64,000 bases of DNA from Petrolisthes cinctipes. Taxonomy: Eukaryota > Arthropoda > Malacostraca > Decapoda > Porcellanidae. The notes below the pieces were generated by a model, which made no database searches, had not been told where the DNA came from, and worked only from the letters and a program-made list of their open reading frames with translations. The stretch spans positions 186,001 to 250,000 of the forward strand of contig JAWQEG010001537.1 in assembly GCA_033782935.1 (NCBI GenBank), given 5' to 3'. The translations under genes and the position numbers were made by a program. Shown piece after piece: positions 32,200 through 44,185 of this stretch (position 1 is its first letter; every line of letters starts with the position of its first letter).

Positions 32200-34525
32200 T
32201 AGTTAACCATGCCAAAGCGGTCTTGATATACGCAGAAGTTCCAAGGGAAATGGTTACAGGACCCGGCGTTACGGGACTGGTGTGTGGAGAAAAAGAAAGT
32301 ACCGGAACCAGTGTGCCTCAGTGCAGGTATTGTCAGTCTGTACTGATTCCAAAGTTAAGTGACTTGAAAGATCTTGGCAAAAGTAAGAAACGCATAAAAA
32401 ATGCAGAAGCTATTTCAGCTGCTAGGCAACCAACATTAAAGTGTCAGTCTGTAACAAAATCTTGTCAGGAACAGATTGCAGAGGGTCAGATTGTATTATT
32501 TGTTGCTAAGCATACATCTATGGCAACTACACCTTTTCACCCTCAAATTAAAATAATTGAAGTTCAAATTAAAACATCTGAAGTTTAATTTAAACTACCT
32601 GATGTTTAATTTACAACAACTGAAGTTTAATTTAAGACATTTGAAGTTTAATTTAAAAGAACAGAAATTTTATTAAAAGTAAGTGAATTGTAATTCAAAA
32701 TATAACTCATTTGTTCATGAATTCATTGTACAGTAGATAAAAATAAATGAGCAGCGTATCATAGGCTCTGTACCAAGGAAATTACTTGCAAATTAATTCT
32801 ACTTCTATGATGAACACTTCCCCTGAGAGTATGACACACACAGAATACAGATTGCAATATCTTGAATGCTGCATTGATAATGCCATATCGGCTATCACGC
32901 CAATGCTGTGTTTGAAAACCTCCAACCGTGTACAAAAAAAATTTCCGAGTGCAATTCAGATCCAAGATCTTAGGTATGATGACAATTAAATATTTCAGTT
33001 TAATACTGCAAACAGAAAGCAGTGTTGCAGCTCGCATTCAAGTACGGAGATCGAAGTGTAGTGGTATTATAAAAAATGTCTTGTATCCTCACTTCATGTC
33101 AGAATTAAGAAAAGGCATTGGAAATAATGAGTATAGTCTATTGTTGGATGAATCAACTGATGTTAGTGATATTAAGCATTTGGGTATTGCCATAATATAC
33201 AATGATGAAGAAAAGGAGAGGATTATTTCTTCACATCTAAACCTTTTTTAATTAGAATAATCGAATGCAGTGGGCATTGTCACTGCACTGAAAAGAACTG
33301 AATGAATTTGCATTGGACCTAAAAAAGTTGAGAGGAATTGGTACAGATAATGCGAGTGTCATGGTTGGAGTGAACAATGGTGTAAATGAAAAGCTGAAAA
33401 AAGAGGTTCTGAATCTAATTTTAATCCGTTGCGTGTGTCACTTGCTGCAGCTGTCTGTATCTGCTGCAACAGCAGAGACCTTGCCAAGGAACTTGGATTT
33501 CGTAATAACTGAAACCTACAATTGGTTTTCGAGATCTTCGTCTAGGCACTCAACATACAAGATTATATACAACCTTCCAAATGATAACCATGATCCTTTA
33601 AAAATTATCAAAGCATGTCAAACTCGATGGCTCTCCATAAGTACAGCCGTCGAGAGGATTTGTGATCAGTGATTGGAACTGAAAACACACTTTGATGTTG
33701 CACGACACAGTGAAAAGTGCTACACAGCTGAAATGCTTTACAAAACCTTGCTTATATAAAGTTTTGGGTCCCAGTATTAAAAGATATCAGACGAGTGAAC
33801 AAGTCTTTTGAGGGAAATGATGTAGATCCTACCAAATTACTTGATGACTTAGTGATTTTTATGAAGTCTGTAGTGAAAAAATAACCTTGCCAACATTCAA
33901 GTTTGACCTTTTGGAGAGCGTTATTGAAAATTATATGGACACCAAACCTTACCTAGGTTATGAATTCGAGAGAGAAGTGGAAAATATGCGAAAGAAAGGT
34001 TTTCCTACTGATCAAGAACACACAGTGAGAGACAGATGTATAAAGTTTATCGTTCATGTAGTGAAGGAGTTACGGCAGAAACTACCTAACAATGTTGAAG
34101 TTTTCCAGAAAATGGCGTTACTTTCAGTAGACAATGCACTCCGTGTTGTCAAGGAGTCATTAATACCATTAATGGAACTACTGTAACTATCGCCGGCGGA
34201 GATTACTACAATAAAATGTCAGTAGAATGATCTAACTCTCGTCAGGTGGACTCAAGTAAAGGACACAGTACTATTCTGGAATAAGGTAAATAATTACAGA
34301 GATGATTAGCATACTAATCCTTTTAATGAACTGGCTAAGTTTGCTTTATCAGTGATTATTATTCCCCATTCTAATGCTAAAGTTGAAAGAATCTTTAGCC
34401 AGTTAAACATAGGGAAGTGACAACTGCGTATCCGTATGGGTACAAAAATAACCAATGCTCTCCTCGGAATCAAAGCAAGATTGAAAATATCCGGAAATCT
34501 TAGTCCAGTGATTGAAATTAAATAA
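32200..34525 (+). pseudogene. hAT transposase, a different lineage (BED finger, decayed)
   Basis: The order of motifs is complete. An N-terminal BED-like finger has CRYCQ and PKLSDLKDLGKSKK (about 32330-32420). The first catalytic Asp is in LLLDESTDVSDIKH (about 33140-33180), the second in IGTDNASVMVGVNNG (about 33335-33380). CVCHLLQLS and ACQTRWLSIS follow. A helical region at 33887-34186 has a hAT C-terminal region near 34310-34500 (IIIPHSNAKVERIFSQLNIGK). At least five stops or shifts interrupt it. A second ORF at 32786-32989 is unrelated in frame and probably meaningless. Residues differ strongly from the other hATs in this window. Confidence 0.8.
32541..32675. repeat. short tandem repeat, unit about 22-24 bp
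   Basis: Five imperfect units of TGAAGTTTAATTTAA with variable spacers, inside the decayed hAT. Confidence 0.75.
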
Positions 34526-35405
34526 CTGAAAAATATTGTGTGTTCACGTAAGGACATAGTAACTAATGTATGTTTTTTTGTTTTTGTTTTTCTGCTTCTG
34601 GCTTTAGTGATAACAGCTGGGAGAAGCCGCCATTTAGTAACAAACCCTTGAGCAACTTGACACACATGTGGTGAATAATACTAAATAATTGCTGGCAATT
34701 CACAATTCGAATAATAGTATTAGGATATTGATGTTAGGATGTATTAGGATATTGATGTTTAGAATGTGAGTTTTTTTTAAATATTGTTGTTATTGTTTTT
34801 GGTATATGGATTTAAGAGTGTTCAGATCTCTGTCAACTAACGAGACACGGAATTCTTCCTGTCCTCGTTGACAGAACGGGTAGTAGGAAATATTGACAAG
34901 GGAGGGGGAAAATATTATTGTATTATTATATAAATATCAATGTACTGGTGTGATAATATTTAAATAAACGGGTCTATAATTAGTTGAGTATTTCCGTCAC
35001 CGATATTAGCAAATAGACTGTGTTCCTATATAGATATTAATTCTCAATTCACAACACTGATCGTACCCCCATTAAAATTGTAGTCTGGGTTGCTTACTCA
35101 CGCGCCTAAATAAGCTAACGATATGCTACCCCTCCAGTGTGTGTTCACTTGGTTCCTCGGATCGACTTTGGTCTGGTGGTGGCAGCGTTTACCCAGTACT
35201 GGAGAGGAGCTGGACTTGTCCTTTGTATGATTTATTTTTGGTATTCGCAAGGCAAGTCCTGTTCCTCATCGGTCTCTTGTTTTTTTTCCAGACCAGGTTG
35301 ATACAGCTATAGGATAGAGTAGTAGCATACACTGGTGGCTTTTCGTTTTATTAATGGCAGTGGGTTTCTGTTTTCCTCCCAGAGTAAAGTAAAATAGTAA
35401 TATTA
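34526..35405. other. non-coding interval
   Basis: No gene is recognised. It is AT-rich with a T-run near 34570-34590 and a short direct duplication of GTATTAGGATATTGATGTT near 34725-34760. Confidence 0.5.
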
Positions 35406-35409
35406 AATT

Positions 35410-36078
35410 AAGGGGACAAAAATCGCGCTTTACACATATTCGAGCAATGTCGCCGAGGTCGTGCTATGTTATCGAGCAATGTTTTCCATTGCAGCAGCAT
35501 GTTCCCACCATTCGTGGGAACGACATTCGTGACATTCGATAGACGTTCGCTAGCTGGCAGAGCGATGGAGCTCGAACCATCCTCTCAGGCGATCGACGGC
35601 TGCCATACTGGCGTTCGAAAGGTCGTTCGAACCCCAATTTCGCCCATTGTCGCTCGCACCATCGGCCGATGGTCGGATTTTCTGGAACTATTTGGTAACA
35701 TTCAGCGTCGAGGGACCGACTCCCACATGCGGTTTTCCGTCCCTCGACGCTGATTGTCGCCAATTGTCGATGCTGAGAATTCCACGCTGTGTGGATGCCT
35801 CGTGCTCACTGACCTCAGGTCCCACGCTGCCGTCTTATATAACGCTCGAACCTAGCAGCTGGCTCACACACACCGTGCTGGGTGACACGCGAAGATTCTT
35901 GTACTGCGAAAAGGCGCTCCAAAAGTCGCTCCAACGAATTTGGGCGAACAAAAGGGAGCCTTAGAGCGATGTCGCTCTTCAAAAATCCAACGTCGATCGA
36001 AGCGTCTAGCAAATGCTTTGATTTCAGAGTCGTTCCGCGAACATTTAGAACATTCCAAAATGTTCGTGGAACCTCTTT
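35410..36078. repeat. CGA/TCG-rich segment with several hairpins
   Basis: This stretch is much richer in CpG, CGA and TTCG than its AT-rich flanks, giving overlapping open frames on both strands with no family resemblance. It contains strong hairpins: CAGCGTCGAGGGAC pairing with GTCCCTCGACGCTG across a 20-bp loop (35702-35754), and GTTCCGCGAACATTT pairing with AAATGTTCGTGGAAC (36031-36072). About 36 bp (TCTGGAACTATTTGGTAACA and following) recur near 40290-40325 in the same orientation. It probably belongs to the outer left end of the element below. Confidence 0.55.
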
Positions 36079-36197
36079 CGTCCCGCGACGCCCCATATAA
36101 TGCTGGAGTTGACGGAAATTTAAATTACATCTTGAATACAAAAGGTTTGAGTGTTGGAATATATTTAAGAATGGCCTAAAGTTGGCGCTACTACCGG

Positions 36198-36794
36198 TGT
36201 ACTATGCAAACCGCAGGACCATGCAGATTCCAGGACGAGAGAGAAAAAGCGATTATAGCGACACCTGTCGGTGCGCAAGTAAAACAGGAGTGTTCAATAT
36301 TATTAAATATGCATTTTTAATACATTTCAGCTAATTAATTTAATTATTTAATTAATTTAATTATTATTGATTTTCAGGAAAAAAACGGCTTTTATCAAAT
36401 TAATTACTATAAATGACTAATATAAATAAAACATAAACATTTTAAAGTTAAATAGCATTATGTTTTGTAATTAAAAATAAATTTTAATTAATTAATTTAA
36501 TTGTTTTTAATATTTTATTCTTTAAAAACGGCTTTTCTTACCAAATTAATTTGTTTATTTTTTATTTATATTAGTCATTTATAGTAATTAATTTAATAAA
36601 AGAGCCGTTTAATCCTGAAAATCAATAATAATTAAATTAATTAAATAATTAAATTAATTAGCTGAAATGTATTAAAAATGCATATTTAATAATATTGAAC
36701 ACTCCTGTTTTACTTGCGCACCGACAGGTGTCGCTATAATCGCTTTTTCTCTCTCGTCCTGGAATCTGCATGGTCCTGCGTTTTGTATAATACA
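36198..36794. mobile_element. 597-bp foldback element, near-perfect palindrome
   Basis: Arms of about 240 bp (36198-36438 and 36552-36794) are inverted copies with only scattered mismatches. They are separated by about 113 bp of AT-rich spacer. Ends read TGTACTATGCAAACCGCAGG and the complement of TGTATTATACAAAACGCAGG. The element is flanked by CCGG on both sides (36194-36197 and 36795-36798). The host repeat unit of the surrounding element continues across the insertion (CTACTACC before, GCACATTT after). That makes CCGG a 4-bp target duplication. No coding capacity. Confidence 0.88.
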
Positions 36795-36939
36795 CCGGCA
36801 CATTTAAAACACCTAGTGGAATTGTGTTTTTCACATCCCTCTATTTCATTAGGATATTTTTGGATCAAATGTCCCTTAAGGTGAATATTTGCTTATAAAA
36901 CACCTTTTTTTTCAGGCAGCCACTATCAGAAACACTTAA

Positions 36940-39438
36940 ATGGAGCCAACTGGAAGCAGTGATGTCCCCGGAGTCAGAAGATGTATTCTTCACGTTTCTG
37001 GGAAAAGGACTGTGAAGAAAGATTGTTGTGACATTTTGCCCATTGATAAAAAAAACTGGTGTGTTGTGCAGGCTGCAGCCCAAAACAGGCGTGAAAAACC
37101 TCAAGTTTGCAAAGTCAGTGTATTATGATTTAGTTGTCAGTTTGCCACAACGTCCTACTGAGACAGATGGCTATCACATGGCCTGCTATCAGAAATTCAC
37201 AGCTGTGAGTTCCACAACTATTTTTTCTGAGGATAGGAAATCTGACACTAGCGATAGGAGTGTGCCGCATCTCCGCTCTTCTACAAGAGCAGATGACAAT
37301 GCCAAATCTACTTCATCTGCAATAATCCCCGCTACTTGCTTATTCTGTAATTTGCACAGGAAAAACTGGATTTGCTGAACATAGATGCACTCATTCTGGG
37401 CTCAGAGAGATCCTCAACAATGGTTGCTTCACTGTGAGGAGAACAGAACATGACTTCAGCAGAATTCCTATTGAATTGGCATTAGAGCAGACAATCAATG
37501 CTGATGCTGCATCTCGCCTGAGAGGAATCACCTCATTCACCAATGATTACTCTGCAAGACTGCGATGAATTATCACAAAAGCTACAAGAGCATCCTTTAT
37601 CACTCAACTTCAAGAAATGACCGGGCTTATCACAAAAGATGTCACGCTAGAACTGCATCCAAGACGAATTCAACAAGACAATGAAGACCTACAGAAGATC
37701 ATCAACCACATTTGCAACACAAACAATCCATTTGATAAAAACCATGCTCCAGAGACACTATCCAACATCACCACTGGAAAGGGTGCCAGTGAAGAAATTC
37801 AACAAAGTCTCCTTGGAGTACCAACAAAAGGGAAAGCCAGGCACAAGGAATTCATAGAATCGTGTGAAAAAGACTCCCTGAACTTCGAAAGACCTATCAA
37901 GAAGGAAAAGCTGAAAACATTTGATGAATCTGCAACCAATCGTCGAGCCAGGAACAATGTAGTTGCAGCCCTCAAAGGGGCACGTGATCTGATGGGTCGT
38001 CTCCTTGTTCTTGCTACCAATAGGAAACTTGACATGGACATGCGGCATGTCCTCCGTTACCCACTAACCCCAGTACCTCTGACCATGGCTAGCCCAGATG
38101 AAGTGATGGCAAAGACTAACAAGAGTGCTTTGTTTGAAATTTTGGAAAACAGTGTGAAAGACCATGACAGGCCAGTGGAAGTAAGTGCTCATATCATAGA
38201 TGGGCAGTTTCTACTACACAGCTTGCCAACAAGTTTGCCCCCAACTTACGGAGGACTAGCCAGGAGTATTCTTATCCAGATTCTTAGAAGTTCAGCCAAA
38301 TCCATTCACATTGTCTTTGATGACTATCCACAACCATCAATAAAGGACACTGAACGGGACAGAAGGGGAGCTGACAACAGAACATTTGTCATCACTGGGC
38401 CAGAGCAGCGACGAGTGCCATGAGATATGAATGATGCCCTAAACTCCAGGTCATTCAAAAAACAACTTCCTCAGTTTCTTGCCAGTGAATGGCAGGACCT
38501 CTCCTATGCAGAAATTATAAAGCACAAGGAAGTCATCCTAGATGTTCCAGGGTATTGCTACCGATTCAAGGTAGAAGAGGGTGTGATCCAACGCAGCACA
38601 GTAGAAAGCTTAAGCAATGACCACGAAGAGGCTGACACAAAGATCTGCCTTCATGCAATATTTAAAGACTGTTCCAATAGCGACATTGTGGTCAGGGCAT
38701 CCGATACAGATGTTGCAGTGATATTATTGTACCATTGCAATAAGTTTCAGTCACGACTCTGGATGGATATTGGAACTGCTGCAAAGAACAACCGGCTGTT
38801 TGACTGCAATTGTTCAGGAGCTTGGACCAGATCTTTGTGAAGCATTACCAGCCTCTCATTCCTTCACTGGATCGGGCTACACCTTGTCTTTCATATGAAA
38901 GGGTAAAGTTAGGCCATTCAAAATACTTGAAAAACGACCAGACTACCAGAATGCTTTCACAGTTATGGCACGAGATACACAAGTTTCTGATGCCACGAAA
39001 ACAACCCTCTTGAACTTTACAGCCAATGTTTATGGAACTAAGCTAAACGCCAGCCTTAACAACTGTAGATATCAGAAGTTCATGCAGGCTTATGGACCTA
39101 AGAGATATGGAAAAAATCTGTTTTCCAGTTTGAGGGGTATTGATGCTAGTGGACTCCCACCATGTGAAGATGAGGTCAGTACCCACATAAAGCGAGCAGC
39201 ATTTGTTGCCAACTTGTGGTCCAGTGCAGATCAGAGTCACATAGAGCAGCATCCGACAGAAGAAAATGGCTGGCAGTTAGTTGATGGCCAGTACAAACCT
39301 GTATGGGTTGATGGAGAGCAACTCCCAGAAACTCTCATCCCAGAGGAAGAGGAACTACATGAAATAGAGAAAGAGGCAGAATATGACATGGAGATTGCAT
39401 CATCTGATGAAGAGGACAGATCAGGTGATTATGAATAA
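36940..39438 (+). pseudogene. XPG/FEN-like nuclease-family protein of a mobile element
   Basis: Pieces in order: an N-terminal Cys-containing region (KDCCDILPI, GYHMACYQKF, CLFCNLHRK), IELALEQTINADAASRL, an ORF at 37617-38423 with GKGASEEIQ and PIKKEKLKTFDE, then 38427-38840 with NDHEEADTKICLHAIF and VVRASDTDVAVILLYH. After a frameshift near 38800 come LGPDLCEALPASHSFTGSGY and KGKVRPFKILEKRPDYQ, then 38965-39438 with an acidic C-terminus. EADT, SDTDV and a TG-C-D-type motif followed by GKG resemble the acidic and helix-hairpin-helix blocks of XPG/FEN nucleases. Here the last is changed to TGSGY and followed by a stop. This protein type is, to my knowledge, widespread and multicopy in metazoan genomes. 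A link to Academ-type transposons is a guess. At least four lesions make it non-functional. Confidence 0.6.
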
Positions 39439-39636
39439 AACCAAAGTTATCAAACAAACAAGAAGCACACAACGATAGAAATTTTTTCTCTGATTCACTC
39501 ATAAGCAAATGAATGTAATTTAGGATTTTTTACATATCCAGTATACAGTGACTTCATATTTTCATAAATACTTTTTTAAGCAATCAGAAAGTTTATGGTT
39601 ATTAAACTGACGGAAACAAAGTTGTTTATGTGGCCC

Positions 39637-40195
39637 TTTATCCCATTCTTAAAATAGTTTTGCACCAAATTTGTCTTTTAGGAATTAACCATTCTTGATC
39701 AGTGAGTTGTAAAGCACAATTCCACTAGGTTTCATTCATGTACTTGAAATGTGCTGGTAGTAGCACCAACTTTAGGCCATTCTTTAATGGGTTTTGCACC
39801 AAATTTGTCGCTTAAGAACTACGAATTCTCAATCAGTGAGGTGTGAAGAACGTTATCATTAAGTTTGATTGATGTACTCAACATGTGATTTAAATTGCAC
39901 AATAGCGCCATCTTTAGGTCGTTCTTTAGTGGACTTAGCACCAAATTCACAACTTAAGAACACCATATCCCTAATCAGACTGTAAAACCAAAACTTTTGG
40001 CACCAGTCTGGTTGATGTACTCCAAAATGTAATTTAAACTGATTTTGGGGGGCAGTTCAAGGAGCTCCCCTTACCAAACTCACCAACTGGACAACTTAAA
40101 AATCACCGATGAGTGGTCTGTAATGGACTCTGAATGGATTCCAACACTCAAACCTTTTGTACTCAAGATGTAATTTAAATTTCCGTCAGCTCCAG
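39637..40195. repeat. right-end subterminal tandem repeat, unit about 140 bp
   Basis: Units beginning near 39637, 39775 and 39915 share GTTTTGCACCAAATTTGTC, AATCAGTGAG and TTTAGGCCATTCTTT. A divergent fourth unit precedes the terminal 60-bp block at 40137-40195. The left end of the element carries the inverted counterpart of one unit, split by the foldback. Confidence 0.75.
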
Positions 40196-40325
40196 GTCTA
40201 ATACCATTGCGTGCATGCTGGCGCGCGATGTAGTGAATTTTTCGCGAGCAAAGCGATTGAATTAGATTCCGTTGTGGTGTATTATTTTTCTGGAAGTATC
40301 TGGCAACATTCAGCGTCGCGGGACG

Positions 40326-42454
40326 GAAAATATATATGGCATTTTAACATAACATGAGACGTGATCTTCAAAATACATAAAGGAAATATGATTTTGAAGT
40401 GGCATGAGTACCCTAATCAGTAGCATTTGAGGAAAATGTCTATTATTTTGCACAGCCAGTCACAGCCAACTCAACAGGGTGGTACTGGACTGAAGAAGAG
40501 ATGTTCCTCTTCCTGTGACTACAGTTATTCCATGCTAATATCAGCCTGACATGTTACGAAAATTGTTGATTGAAATACTGGACACCAAATTGTGGGTAGA
40601 GTAACCTGGAAATATTATTGAAGAATGTGCCGCATTTTTATACCTCTTGATTTGAATTCCATTATTCCCTTTATTTATGATGAAATGAAAGGGCACCAAT
40701 GCATTTTGACCATGCTTGACCCTATAATAACTTAATTTAAAAGGCTCCACACACTGTTGTCTGTCAAAGTTAAGTCCCAGTAGTCTGCCTTGGTTAGAAT
40801 TTAGTAATTTGCCCAGGTTAGGTCCCAGTAGTTTGGTCAAGTCCAGCTCAGCTAGCTTGGGTCAGCTCTGGCTGATTCTTGAACAGAAAAGTATTAAATG
40901 ATTTATGGATTATTTACCAATATTAAATATTTTATGGATTGTTTACCAATATGAAATATTTTATGGATTGTTTACTAATATTACCCATCAAACTTCAAAC
41001 TTCAAGTAGAACATGGAATTATTTGATGTGTACATTTTACTTTGGTCATCTTTTTCTATTTCCTTTAAGCCACAGTATTTTAATACAGTAGTGTTTCTAT
41101 TGCCTCTATTATATATTGTTGAATGACCTTACGAATATATTCTGTCTACAGTTGTTACTTTCAATTACAGGTTTAAGTGTCCTTTCTGCCCTTTGCAGTC
41201 CAATAAAAGGGCATTTGTTATTGCTTATCAGCATTTTAGACACCCTGGTTTAGTACAACGGCATGAAGGTATAAATAGTGTCTAGTAGTTTTGTGTATAT
41301 AGTACTGGTATTATATAACTCTATATTGCAATCTGTTCAATGAAATGGTTGTGCATAATCATTTTTTACATCATTTACAGCTGTTGAAGTACTGTGCCGT
41401 AGCTGTAAAGCATTATGTAATGAGACTACAAAAGTTTGAAGTAACTGGGCTTCCTTCTCTCATGTCTAAAGTAATAGTGCAATTTTCTAATTACTTTAAT
41501 GCCAGTATAACTCTAACATGGTGCTGATGATGGACCACTTGGAACTGGCACATCATTGTTGACCATCATTTTAAGAATAGATAGGTATTTACAGCATTAT
41601 ACAAGTAATTCTCAGCAATTAACATGTACTTTTTCTGTCCATTATAATAAGAAATTGCTTGTGCATTCATTTGGATGATATATTATCATGGACAAAAATG
41701 GTTATCCAATTACATATTTAAAGAGTGAGTGATAGTGCGTGTACCTCCTCCAGACACAACTGATGATAACCCTGTCGATGAGCCAGTCACTATCGAGGTG
41801 GAATATGCTATACCGGTACTAGAAGTCAGTAAAGATGATGTCCGAAGCTTGCAATGTATGTACCGGTATGGTGTTACTTTCCTTTAAAACGTTCTACTTA
41901 ATTAAAATATGACTTTGGTGTATGGGCTTGTGTTTCTGAAGAGGAACTAAACATTTTGTTTTGGTTTATAATGCATGTTCTTCTCCATTTTTGTGGGGAC
42001 ATAATACAGTGCACATAAATAATTTGGCTTGTTGTCATTTCTTTGTTTCACCATTATTAGAGAGTACACTGCTTCAGACCTACCTATACTTACAAATTGA
42101 CAATTGAAGCCCCTCACCTCCACTACCAGCTGATATATATCCATAGTTGCCTTTTCCAATTATACAACAGTATCATCCATGGCCCATATAATCCCACTGA
42201 TGGGTGTAATGGCATGAGCCTGGGTTACAGTAGCATGATCGTTGTAACAGACTCGTAAAATTTACTCCTGCTTAATTAACCTCAAACTTGTACCTATTCT
42301 ACAAGGCTAAATCCTGGTTTAACTACAAATATATACAGGTAATCTTTTCCTTATATCACCATCCAGAGTATTATTGCTATAAAAAAACAACAAAGAAATT
42401 TAAACACTAATATCTTTTTACAATGTCTTCTGCAGCTTCACAGCACCAACAGAG
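40326..42454. other. non-coding interval with weak coding traces
   Basis: Mostly AT-rich. An open stretch at 41735-41885 (VPPPDTTDDNPVDEPVTIEV...) has codon-like character but no start, no splice support and no recognised family. Near 40790-40850 is a short block related to TTTGCCCAGGTTAGGTCCC at 45510-45575. Confidence 0.4.
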
Positions 42455-42592
42455 TGAAGATACTTTTAGTTTTTCAACTACCACTCTTTTCTTTCTACTT
42501 CCTTCCTTCTTGCTGTCTCGCCTCTCTATCACCATTTTCTGGCGCTATATGACCTCGCTGTTGCGGCGCCTAATATCAATCAATCAATTAAC
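42455..42592 (+). mobile_element. LINE 3' stub (dispersed repeat D), copy 2
   Basis: It contains CTTGCTGTCTCGCCTCTCTATCACC, GGCGCTATATGACC and CGCTGTTGCGGCGCC, and ends AATATCAATCAATCAATT. It is the inverse of the copies at 16641-16838 and 43105-43290. The (TCAA)n end marks the 3' terminus. Confidence 0.65.
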
Positions 42593-43104
42593 CTCTACAT
42601 ATTGAGAACTAAAATGTGATCAACAACATAATCTCAGCCGCAGTTTTTCGAATCATATAATTGGACTATAAGTGATAAGGGAGAAAGGCCTATGTCATTA
42701 AAACTTTTTAAGAACGAATGAGAAGGTTAAAAATATGAGAAAGAAAAGATAAACGGTAAGAAAGAAGGGAAGGGCAAGCGAGAGAGGGATAAGACAGTAG
42801 GGATGATGTGTAAGGTTGCCAGTTACTTGAGAGATACTGTAATATAATAGCCTATGCATAAAATTAGACCAAGTTTATTGAAAACGCCATATAGCGGCGG
42901 CTATTTAAGTTTAACATCGATTATTTTTAAGGAAATGCATATTTAGAAGAAAAAAATCCTGGTAAATAGCTTAATGAATTTGTTGACAAATATGATTGTT
43001 AAAAAAGTTAGAAAATTAAACCGTCTTCTGCCGAAAAAGAAAACAAAACAGCTGGGCTTGGGAGAAGGTGATAAATAGGGTGGACTACAAGCACGAGGAA
43101 TTGG

Positions 43105-43290
43105 ATTGATATTAGGTGGCGCAACAGCGAGGTCATTTAGCACCAGGAAAAGGTGATAGAGAGGTGTGACAGCAAGCAAGAATGAAATAGGAAGAAAGGA
43201 GGGACAGTTGAAGAAATATAAGCTAGTGGCGGGGGCCGAAGGGGCGCCCAAACCCTTAAAGTATTGCCCACATCATTACAGGCAATACTC
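43105..43290 (-). mobile_element. LINE 3' stub (dispersed repeat D), copy 3
   Basis: Starting (plus strand) TTGATATTAGGTGGCGCAACAGCGAGG and ending near CCCTTAAAGTATTGCCCACATCATTAC. It is closely similar to copy 1 over its full length and inverted relative to copy 2 about 600 bp away. Confidence 0.65.
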
Positions 43291-43796
43291 CCCTACGGGG
43301 CAAGCACGAGGGATAAAAGGAATACAGGGATAGCTGTCTAATATCCAAAGGATAATATATATTCAGTAGTCTATCCCACTACGATGGTGAACAAAAGACA
43401 GTGCCTTTATTTAAAGGACATAATGTAACAGATATTCTAATTATATTTGTTTGTTATTACTTTTCAACTAATCACCTTCATTTGTCTTACCCTCTTCCCC
43501 CTCACCCTCGCCTCAAATCATCACATTTCTTCTCTCCTATATCCACCTATGTTAATGCAGTATGCACTTCTTTAAACGAGGATTCTTCAAACTACGGGTC
43601 CCGAATTCCTCCAAACTGGGTCGCAGGCTCACAAAAATAAATACATGAATAAAATAGAATAATAATGTTCGTGACAATAAAATAAATATGAAGTTCATAC
43701 ATGAATCCACCTAACGTATTTTTATAATCGAATATTCATATATTTAATTATCAATAAAACAAAATCATTGCACGAATATTAGCCTTCTTGAGAGAG

Positions 43797-43834
<38 letters not shown>

Positions 43835-44185
43835 GTAGGTGAGGCAGTGTTTATAATTCTGGTTAGAATTCCTTTTAATCATAAATATTACGTTTCAGTT
43901 TCTGGCCTTGTATTTTCTTTGGTTGATAATTCTGATCATTTGTAAAAGATCTTTCTGTATGGGTCGCGAGAATGATGTCATAGTAAAAACTGAGTCACGA
44001 CTGAAAAAGTTTAAAGAACCCTGCTTTATACTATTGGTGATTCGATACCGTTCACAGTGTATGCTTCATTCATTCCTCCTGACACACGTCTCTCTACCTG
44101 ATCATTCGTTACCCTCCTATATAGCTCCGCCCACATTTCTCTCCTCCTCTCCCACTAACATCCCCCCTCCCTCCACCTGCAACTG
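43291..44185. other. non-coding interval with (GA)n tract
   Basis: No gene is seen. (GA)n lies at about 43798-43828. Sequence downstream of the Harbinger stop may be its 3' UTR. Confidence 0.5.

Larger units (their letters stand above)
36079..40325 (+). mobile_element. DNA element with long tandem-repeat inverted ends and XPG-like gene
   Basis: The outer edges carry CGTCCCGCGACGC (36079-36091) and its exact complement (40313-40325). Inside, about 60 bp at 36106-36165 (GACGGAAATTTAAATTAC, ACAAAAGGTTTGAGTGTTGG) are repeated inverted at about 40137-40195. A further block at 36164-36195 (AAGAATGGCCTAAAGTTGG) is inverted at about 39755-39790. The right end comprises several copies of a unit of about 140 bp. 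Between the ends lies the only coding region, 36940-39438. The architecture is that of a DNA transposon. No DDE transposase is recognisable and no flanking duplication was confirmed. Confidence 0.7.

Noticed and set aside
35464..36141. Overlapping ORFs of about 100 codons on both strands
   Set aside because: Caused by the CGA/TCG-rich composition; no frame shows a recognisable domain.
41735..41885. Host exon
   Set aside because: Open frame of about 50 codons without start, splice sites or known family; kept only as a note.
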